From the NCBI RefSeq assembly GCF_014696675.1, contig NZ_JACJQN010000015.1, forward strand, positions 1 to 64,000: a DNA stretch of 64,000 nt, written 5' to 3'. Within the stretch, counting starts at the first letter, position 1. Each line of letters begins with the position of its first letter. Shown in pieces: positions 58,966 through 64,000 of the stretch. A program made the position numbers and the translations under genes. The notes below the pieces were generated by a model, which saw only the letters and a program-made list of their open reading frames with translations, was not told the origin of the DNA and searched no databases. Origin of the DNA: Phormidium tenue FACHB-1052. GTDB taxonomy: Bacteria > Cyanobacteriota > Cyanobacteriia > Phormidesmidales > Phormidesmidaceae.

Positions 58966-59250
58966 TGCAATACCCCTTCATCAAGATTCTTTCTACTTTC
59001 GATAATCTTTCTGTAAATCTCAGGGGATCTGCGGAGGCTTAAGGTTTTATTCATATTCCCGAGTAACTAGAGGTATTTTGAAGTGTTCTGCAACATTTGT
59101 TTATCTCAGGTGTATTTGCGTAAGTTTTCTTAGTCAAAGTTAATCAAAGAGGGCAGGTTTTCCATACAGGGGAGAAATTCGGCTGATACGGTTTTACTCA
59201 AGCCGCAGAAGGCACCGGTTTGTTTTGTTCCTTTCTCTGTGATTCCTGTC

Positions 59251-59916
59251 ATGAGCGTAAGTACTGTCCCTCTCCAATTGACTCCTGCTGAACGGGAAGC
59301 TGCTTCTCGTTTTTCTTCAAGAATTGTTGACCAAATCAATGCCAATGGTACGGCCCAAGCTATTTCTGTTAGCGAGCGAAACCTCTTCAGTTCACTATCA
59401 GACAACAAATTCCTTCGACAGGTACTTAAGTTGCTGCCCTGGTTTAGCGTCGGTGGTCTGGTCGGATTCCGTCTATTAACAGCATCTCCTGTCCTAGCTA
59501 TTGGTTCTGGCTTGGTTATGGCCGTCAGCCTTATCCTTCGTCGGGCTGCCAAGAAAGACAACTTTGCAAATCGCATCTTGAGCAAAATCAAAGGCCCTCG
59601 TGCAGTTCGGCTGGTTATTGGCGTTCTCTTCGGCTTAACACTGTGGATGAGGCATACCAATCCGCTGTTTGCACAGTTCTTCCAGGTGGCTGAGGACTTC
59701 TTTACGACCACTTTTCCTGACGCAGGGGATGTTGTTCCCCTGGTGTTTGGGGTAATTCGAGCGCTGTTTTTGCTCTACATTGCGGTTTCTCTGGTGCGTG
59801 TTATCCAAGCAGCTAGAAATGACGACGATTGGCAGCAGTTGGCTCGTGCTCCCATGATTATCGTCATGGCGGTGGTTATTGGGGATGTGCTGGCAACCTT
59901 GGTAGTTGGAGCCTAG
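59251..59916 (+). CDS. VirB2/TrbC-like multi-TM protein of T4SS locus
   Basis: 221 aa from ATG 59251 (MSVSTVPLQLTPAEREAASR); 59239 is an alternative. Hydrophobic segments: LLPWFSVGGLVGFRLLTASP-VLAIGSGLVMAVSLIL, VRLVIGVLFGLTL, VVPLVFGVIRALFLLYIAVS, PMIIVMAVVIGDVLATLVV. Position just before VirB3- and VirB4-like genes suits a VirB2-type pilin or TrbC/VirB6-type membrane component; length and TM count fit VirB2 less well. Sequence alone does not decide. The 285-bp region before it holds no gene. Confidence 0.55.
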   Translation: MSVSTVPLQLTPAEREAASRFSSRIVDQINANGTAQAISVSERNLFSSLSDNKFLRQVLKLLPWFSVGGLVGFRLLTASPVLAIGSGLVMAVSLILRRAAKKDNFANRILSKIKGPRAVRLVIGVLFGLTLWMRHTNPLFAQFFQVAEDFFTTTFPDAGDVVPLVFGVIRALFLLYIAVSLVRVIQAARNDDDWQQLARAPMIIVMAVVIGDVLATLVVGA

Positions 59917-59930
59917 CCTCGGGCGACCTC

Positions 59931-59965
59931 ATATCTAAATGGCTATGCGACAGCCATTTAGATAT
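59931..59965. promoter_or_regulatory. Hairpin between VirB2- and VirB3-like genes
   Basis: ATATCTAAATGGCT and AGCCATTTAGATAT are perfect 14-bp arms with a 7-nt loop. No T-run follows. The likely role is mRNA processing or attenuation that lets the upstream pilin-like gene be expressed more than the downstream ones. Confidence 0.6.
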
Positions 59966-60014
59966 CGAGGCCAAATGACTGTACAACTTCATTTTCTAGC
60001 AGAGAGTAATCTCC

Positions 60015-60449
60015 ATGTTGGGACACCCCAATGATTTTGTCCCGGTAAACGGGGCGATCAATATGAAGCCAGGGTTTGGGCCGATTCCGGCAGACCAGCT
60101 GGTTCCTTGGTGTGTGATTGCCCTGTTCAATATCGTTATTGTCAATCGAATTTTTGGGGCTGGGTGGATACCGACGATCTTGTGCATCGGCTGGGGGGCC
60201 GCAACTTGGTGGGTGCTGACGGGGTCTGATGCATCGCGTTTTCTTTCCAAGTTTCATTCACCTCCCAGCTGGTGCTACGGCCACCTTGCCTATTTCACGC
60301 CACTCGCGCCGTACCCCGACCTGAATCCGAAATCGAGCAGAGGCAGGACGACCAAAAAGGCGAAAAAGAGTTTCAAAAAAGCAGAGAAAAGGAAGGCACT
60401 CAAAACTTCCAAAACTTCCCAGCATCGACCCAGAGCAGATTATTTCTGA
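60015..60449 (+). CDS. VirB3-like protein (144 aa)
   Basis: Short polar start, then two hydrophobic segments (VPWCVIALFNIVIVNRIFGA, IPTILCIGWGAATWWVLTG), and a very basic tail (SRGRTTKKAKKSFKKAEKRK, ALKTSKTSQHRPRADYF). Two TM helices right before VirB4 match VirB3/TraA-type components. The basic C-tail is unusually long for the family. It ends 35 bp before the VirB4 start. Confidence 0.6.
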   Translation: MLGHPNDFVPVNGAINMKPGFGPIPADQLVPWCVIALFNIVIVNRIFGAGWIPTILCIGWGAATWWVLTGSDASRFLSKFHSPPSWCYGHLAYFTPLAPYPDLNPKSSRGRTTKKAKKSFKKAEKRKALKTSKTSQHRPRADYF

Positions 60450-60483
60450 GCAATGGGTTCAAGACAATTAGAGAGTCAAGCGC

Positions 60484-63351
60484 ATGGCAAGTGGAAAGCT
60501 CGGAAAACGCAATATAAAGTCTCTTAAGTCAACAAAAGGTGGGTCGGCAAAGACGACGCTAAAGGCGTTTGAGGATTTTTGCAGCCTCAGAACCTTTGTC
60601 AGATTTAAGATGAAAGGCCGGAGTGTAGGGGCCGCTCTTCTATCGCATAAAAATAGCTATCGCCTAGTGTTTGGATTTACCTGTCGAGGGCTGCACGACA
60701 CGTTGCGGTCTGAGCAGATTTTTCCCACGGTTGAGCGGCTAGAGTCTGGGCTCAAGGAACTGCCTCGCAATGGCACGATGACGGTTCAGCTCAGCAGCTT
60801 TGCTACCGATCGCGATCGCCAGGCTGAGCTAGATGAGCTAATTGCGTCGGCCCCATCGGCTGAGATCAAGCTCATTTTGCTCAGCGAGAAGAAACGTGCC
60901 CAAGACCTGGCCAGTCAAGGGGTTCGCAAGGTCAAGACTATGACTATCTACTGTACCTATACCATTGCTGGAGATGATCGCGCTGGGGCGGAGGCTGACC
61001 CGATTGAGAGAGCATTGGCCTCGCTGGTTTCATTCTGGGAAGGGTTTAAGGGTAAGGGAAAAAACGTCATCTTGAGGCGGTTTGAGGAGATGTTTAGCTC
61101 TGCCTTTGAAGAAGGCTATATGCGTTGGGAGTCTCTGCTGGCCATCAAGATGGGGCTTGAAATTTCTCCCATGTCTGCTGAGGATCTTTGGGGTAAAACC
61201 TGGGATATTTTCAATACGAATCAGCCCCCCGATGTCCCCAACCCCCTTACGTTCGATGGGCAGACTATTACGGAAGAGGCCACCAGTGAATACGATCCAA
61301 AATCGTTGTTGATTCAGGGCGAGGGCGGTGAGATGACCGTCCCTGATGCGGATCGCGCCTGGGTCAAGGTGAGGGGCAAATACGTTGCCGTCATGCCCTT
61401 TGTGGCAAAGCCTGCGGGGTTCTCCAACATGCGTGCCCAGTTGAGGTATCTCTGGGATGTGCTGTGCCGCCACCAGGTGGTGGATACCGAGATTTTCTGC
61501 CAGGTTTCCCCGGCGAATCAGGCCATTGTCAAAACTCAAATGCAGCGGCTGATTAAACAGTCGAACAATGCCGCCACAGCAGCGGCCAGCTCCAACTCCA
61601 TTGACGTGGGGGCTGCCCTCAAGGTGCAAAAGTCGGTGGAGGCGACCGCACAAATTATCGAAGGCGCGATCCCCGTCAAGATTGCAACAGTGATGGTGAT
61701 CCATCGCTCCAGCCGGGCTAAGCTGACGGAAGCCTGTCGGCACATGGCCGAGGGATTCCTATTGCCCGCGAAGGTGGTCAGAGAACCCGAGGTGGCGTGG
61801 CAGCAGTGGCTACAGTGTCATCCCACGCTGGCGTGGGAGAAGCTGCTAATGTCCCCGTACAACCGGACACAGACCTACCTCAGCAGCGAAGCTCCCGGAC
61901 TGATTCCGTTCACCATGACTCGCCAGGTCAGCAGGCAGGGTTTTGAACTGATTGCAGACGAGGGAGGGAGCCCGGTCAAGATCGACTTCATTGGCGAGCA
62001 TCGCAACATTGCTGTTTTTGGCACCACCCGATCAGGTAAATCGGTATGTGTGTCAGGGATGTTGTCTATGTTTCTGGCGAAGGGTTACCCCATCGTATGC
62101 CTGGACTACCCCAAACCGGATGGCACCTCCACCTTTACTGACTACGCTAAATTCCTAGGCGACCATGCCGCCTATTTCGATATTGGGCGAGAGTCCAACA
62201 ACCTGCTGGAACTGCCAACCCTCACCGGTCTGAGCCCCGAAGATCGCGATGAACGTATGCAGGACTATGTTTCGTTCTTGGAGTCAGCCCTCGTCACAAT
62301 GGTGTTGCCCTCCACCGAAAACCAGCAGCTGCTTGAGCAAACGGTCAGGAGCTTGATCGGCAGAGCTTTGAGTAAATTCTTTGTCGATGCCGACATATTG
62401 AGTCGGTACAGGGCGGCTGAATCCGATGGGTTTGGCAGTGAGGCCTGGAAACGGATGCCCACCCTTGAAGATTTTATTGAGTTCTGCTCCTTCGACAAGC
62501 TAGAGCTAGAAGAAAGCGGGAGTGATGAAATTGCCAATGCGGCCAGCCATATCAAGCTTCAGCTGAACTACTGGTTAAAATCGCGGATCGGTAAGGCGAT
62601 CGGTCGGGCTAGCTCTTTCCGAACGGATGCCCAACTACTGGTCTTTGCTCTGAGAAACTTGAGCAACGAAAATGAGGCCGCGATTCTTTCTCTATCTGCC
62701 TATTCTGCTGCCCTTCGCCGTGCCCTGGGTAGCCCAAAGTCAATTTTCTTTATCGATGAGTCACCGATCCTTTTTGAGTACAAAACGATTTCTCAACTGA
62801 TTGGCCGATTATGTGCGAACGGTGCCAAGGCTGGCATTCGCGTCATGCTGTCGGCTCAAGATCCAGACACCATCATGAAGTCAGTGTCTGGGGCCAAGGT
62901 CATGCAAAACATGAGCACCAAGATGATTGGCCGTATCCAGGCTGTGGCGGTGGACTCCTTTGAGACGTTGCTGGGGTACCCCAGAGAGGTGATCGCTAGG
63001 AATGCGACAGAGGCATTTTTTCCAAAGAGGACAGAGCTTTATTCAAATTGGCTGCTCGACATAGATGGGCAGTATCTCTACTGTCGCTTTTACCCTGGCG
63101 CAGTTCAAATTGCAGCAGTCGCTAACAACCCAGACGAACAAGAGCTGAGAGATTTGATGCTCAGCCGTCTCCGGCATGAAGGCAAATTTAAGGCCATGGC
63201 CAGATTTGCTGAATGCTACGTTAACGCCATTCGTAATGGCGGCGGAATAGCCGATCTGGTCGAGCAAGAAAAAGCTTTGGCGCAACGTGAATTAACCCAT
63301 GTCTACTCATCAGTGGAGCTTCAATCTCGACCCTTAAGTTCAGTTAATTAG
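60484..63351 (+). CDS. virB4: VirB4/TrbE-like T4SS ATPase
   Basis: 955 aa. A long N-terminal domain (1 to about 480) is followed by an FtsK/VirB4-type ATPase: Walker A GTTRSGKS (513-520), CLDYPKPDGTSTF, Walker B IFFIDESP (D758, E759), and MLSAQDPDTIMKS with the sensor region. VirB4 powers pilus assembly and DNA export in conjugation. The start ATG 60484 is preceded by GAGAGTCAAGCGC, a weak ribosome binding site. The protein is at the large end of the VirB4 range. With the relaxase at 11.4 kb it supports a self-transmissible replicon. Confidence 0.88.
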   Translation: MASGKLGKRNIKSLKSTKGGSAKTTLKAFEDFCSLRTFVRFKMKGRSVGAALLSHKNSYRLVFGFTCRGLHDTLRSEQIFPTVERLESGLKELPRNGTMTVQLSSFATDRDRQAELDELIASAPSAEIKLILLSEKKRAQDLASQGVRKVKTMTIYCTYTIAGDDRAGAEADPIERALASLVSFWEGFKGKGKNVILRRFEEMFSSAFEEGYMRWESLLAIKMGLEISPMSAEDLWGKTWDIFNTNQPPDVPNPLTFDGQTITEEATSEYDPKSLLIQGEGGEMTVPDADRAWVKVRGKYVAVMPFVAKPAGFSNMRAQLRYLWDVLCRHQVVDTEIFCQVSPANQAIVKTQMQRLIKQSNNAATAAASSNSIDVGAALKVQKSVEATAQIIEGAIPVKIATVMVIHRSSRAKLTEACRHMAEGFLLPAKVVREPEVAWQQWLQCHPTLAWEKLLMSPYNRTQTYLSSEAPGLIPFTMTRQVSRQGFELIADEGGSPVKIDFIGEHRNIAVFGTTRSGKSVCVSGMLSMFLAKGYPIVCLDYPKPDGTSTFTDYAKFLGDHAAYFDIGRESNNLLELPTLTGLSPEDRDERMQDYVSFLESALVTMVLPSTENQQLLEQTVRSLIGRALSKFFVDADILSRYRAAESDGFGSEAWKRMPTLEDFIEFCSFDKLELEESGSDEIANAASHIKLQLNYWLKSRIGKAIGRASSFRTDAQLLVFALRNLSNENEAAILSLSAYSAALRRALGSPKSIFFIDESPILFEYKTISQLIGRLCANGAKAGIRVMLSAQDPDTIMKSVSGAKVMQNMSTKMIGRIQAVAVDSFETLLGYPREVIARNATEAFFPKRTELYSNWLLDIDGQYLYCRFYPGAVQIAAVANNPDEQELRDLMLSRLRHEGKFKAMARFAECYVNAIRNGGGIADLVEQEKALAQRELTHVYSSVELQSRPLSSVN

Positions 63352-63366
63352 TCATGAGGCGTATCT

Positions 63367-64000
63367 ATGAATCGACGACTATCAAAAACTGGATTGCGCT
63401 CATTAACGCTCGTTGGCGCATTGGCTATCGCCATGGCCCCTGGGGAGCCAGTACGGGCTCAGGCCATAAATCCGACTTCCATTACTGCTGACCCGACTGC
63501 GACATTCGCCCCGACTTCTACCACAGGCTCTATCCCTGGACTTGACGTGGGGGCGCTTGCCAATGGGGGCTGGGGTAGTGGTACGGGCAGCATTCTCAAT
63601 GGCGACCTGAGCAGCATCCTCAACGGCGGTGGTCTAGGCAGCATTCTCAATGGTGACCTGGGCAGCATCCTCAACGGTGGTGGCCTAGGCGGTATTCTCA
63701 ATGGCGACCTGAGCAGCATCCTTAACGGTGGTGGCCTAGGTGGCATCCTCAATGGCGACCTGGGAAGTATCCTCAACGGCGGCGGATTAGGTGGCATTCT
63801 CAACGGTGACTTAGCCAGCATCCTGAACGGTGGTGGCCTAGGCGGCATTCTCAATGGCGACCTGGGCAGCATTCTCAATGGCGGTGGTCTGGGCGGCATC
63901 CTCAACGGCGGTTGGGGCGGCACCCCCACTGGCGGTGGCCTGGGTGGCATCTTGACGGGTGGAGGAGGATCTAACAACCCTCTCGGGGACATTCTCAATG
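63367..64000 (+). CDS. Secreted repeat protein after VirB4 (partial)
   Basis: ATG 63367 with a signal peptide MNRRLSKTGLRSLTLVGALA, then IAMAPGEPVRAQA, cut likely near RAQA. From about residue 75 it is built of alternating 8- and 9-aa units, (S/G)ILNGDL(G/S/A) and SILNGGGLG, period 17 aa (51 bp), at least six double units, then GGWGGTPTGGGLG. It continues beyond the window without a stop. The position after VirB4 suggests a VirB5-like surface adhesin. The Gly/Asn/Leu repeats could form a beta-solenoid. The minus-strand Pro-rich frame here is an artefact of the repeats. Confidence 0.75.
   Translation, partial: MNRRLSKTGLRSLTLVGALAIAMAPGEPVRAQAINPTSITADPTATFAPTSTTGSIPGLDVGALANGGWGSGTGSILNGDLSSILNGGGLGSILNGDLGSILNGGGLGGILNGDLSSILNGGGLGGILNGDLGSILNGGGLGGILNGDLASILNGGGLGGILNGDLGSILNGGGLGGILNGGWGGTPTGGGLGGILTGGGGSNNPLGDILN

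Noticed and set aside
63459-63998. 179-aa Pro-rich minus frame
   Set aside because: Artefact of the 51-bp repeats coding ILNGDL/ILNGGG on the plus strand.

Overview
The window looks like part of a large accessory replicon (plasmid) of a cyanobacterium. The HIP1 octamer GCGATCGC is very frequent in much of it, there is a cyanobacterial AbrB regulator, and plasmid functions dominate: two ParA systems, a relaxase, a primase-like Rep, SOS mutagenesis genes and a type IV secretion locus. No rRNA, tRNA or core-metabolism gene was seen.

Left end (1-8 kb): base 1 opens a perfect 36-bp palindrome, followed by about 500 bp of AT-rich DNA without genes. Then come small hypothetical genes, a PP-loop/PAPS-reductase-like protein with an internal 90-bp duplication, a very GC-rich repeat tract, LexA-box-controlled umuDC, and a 650-aa protein with the motif order of telomere resolvases (protelomerases). 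Palindrome plus resolvase suggest a LINEAR replicon with hairpin telomeres whose left end is base 1.

8-12.6 kb: cyAbrB, a segregation-like operon (174-aa DNA-binding-like protein, ParA, coiled-coil membrane protein) beside fourteen 24-bp tandem repeats, then mobC-like and MobA-like mobilisation genes.

12.7-26 kb: a HIP1-free RiPP biosynthetic island on the minus strand: precursor, a hidden 51-aa ORF, HExxH protein, FxsB-type radical SAM, second HExxH protein, YcaO, TfuA, a Sir2-like/HD fusion and a third HExxH protein. The genes mostly overlap. The island is bordered by a decayed IS4-type transposase on one side and IS630/Tn3 remnants on the other. A 187-bp MITE sits in the IS630 gene and has the same ends as an intact IS at 45.6-46.9 kb.

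26-42 kb: zinc-ribbon and primase-like genes, two small HTH regulators, DUF192, an OmpR-type regulator, several pseudogenes, a minus-strand operon for DNA transfer/envelope functions (HTH, membrane proteins, ATPase, M23 plus transglycosylase), a YhcG-type nuclease, and an integrase remnant carrying a second MITE.

42-53 kb: AT-rich, HIP1-poor cargo that resembles a defence island: a soluble protein plus 4-TM protein pair, a CBS-HEPN-DUF4268-like fusion, YaaW plus LRAT-like pair, a NERD-helicase and a PDDEXK nuclease. Part of it lies between two 36-bp direct repeats derived from an integrase 3' end.

53-64 kb: a hairpin-rich intergenic region, a second ParAB system, signal peptidase I, an atypical response regulator, and T4SS genes in the order VirB2-like, VirB3-like, VirB4, then a repeat-rich secreted protein that runs off the window.
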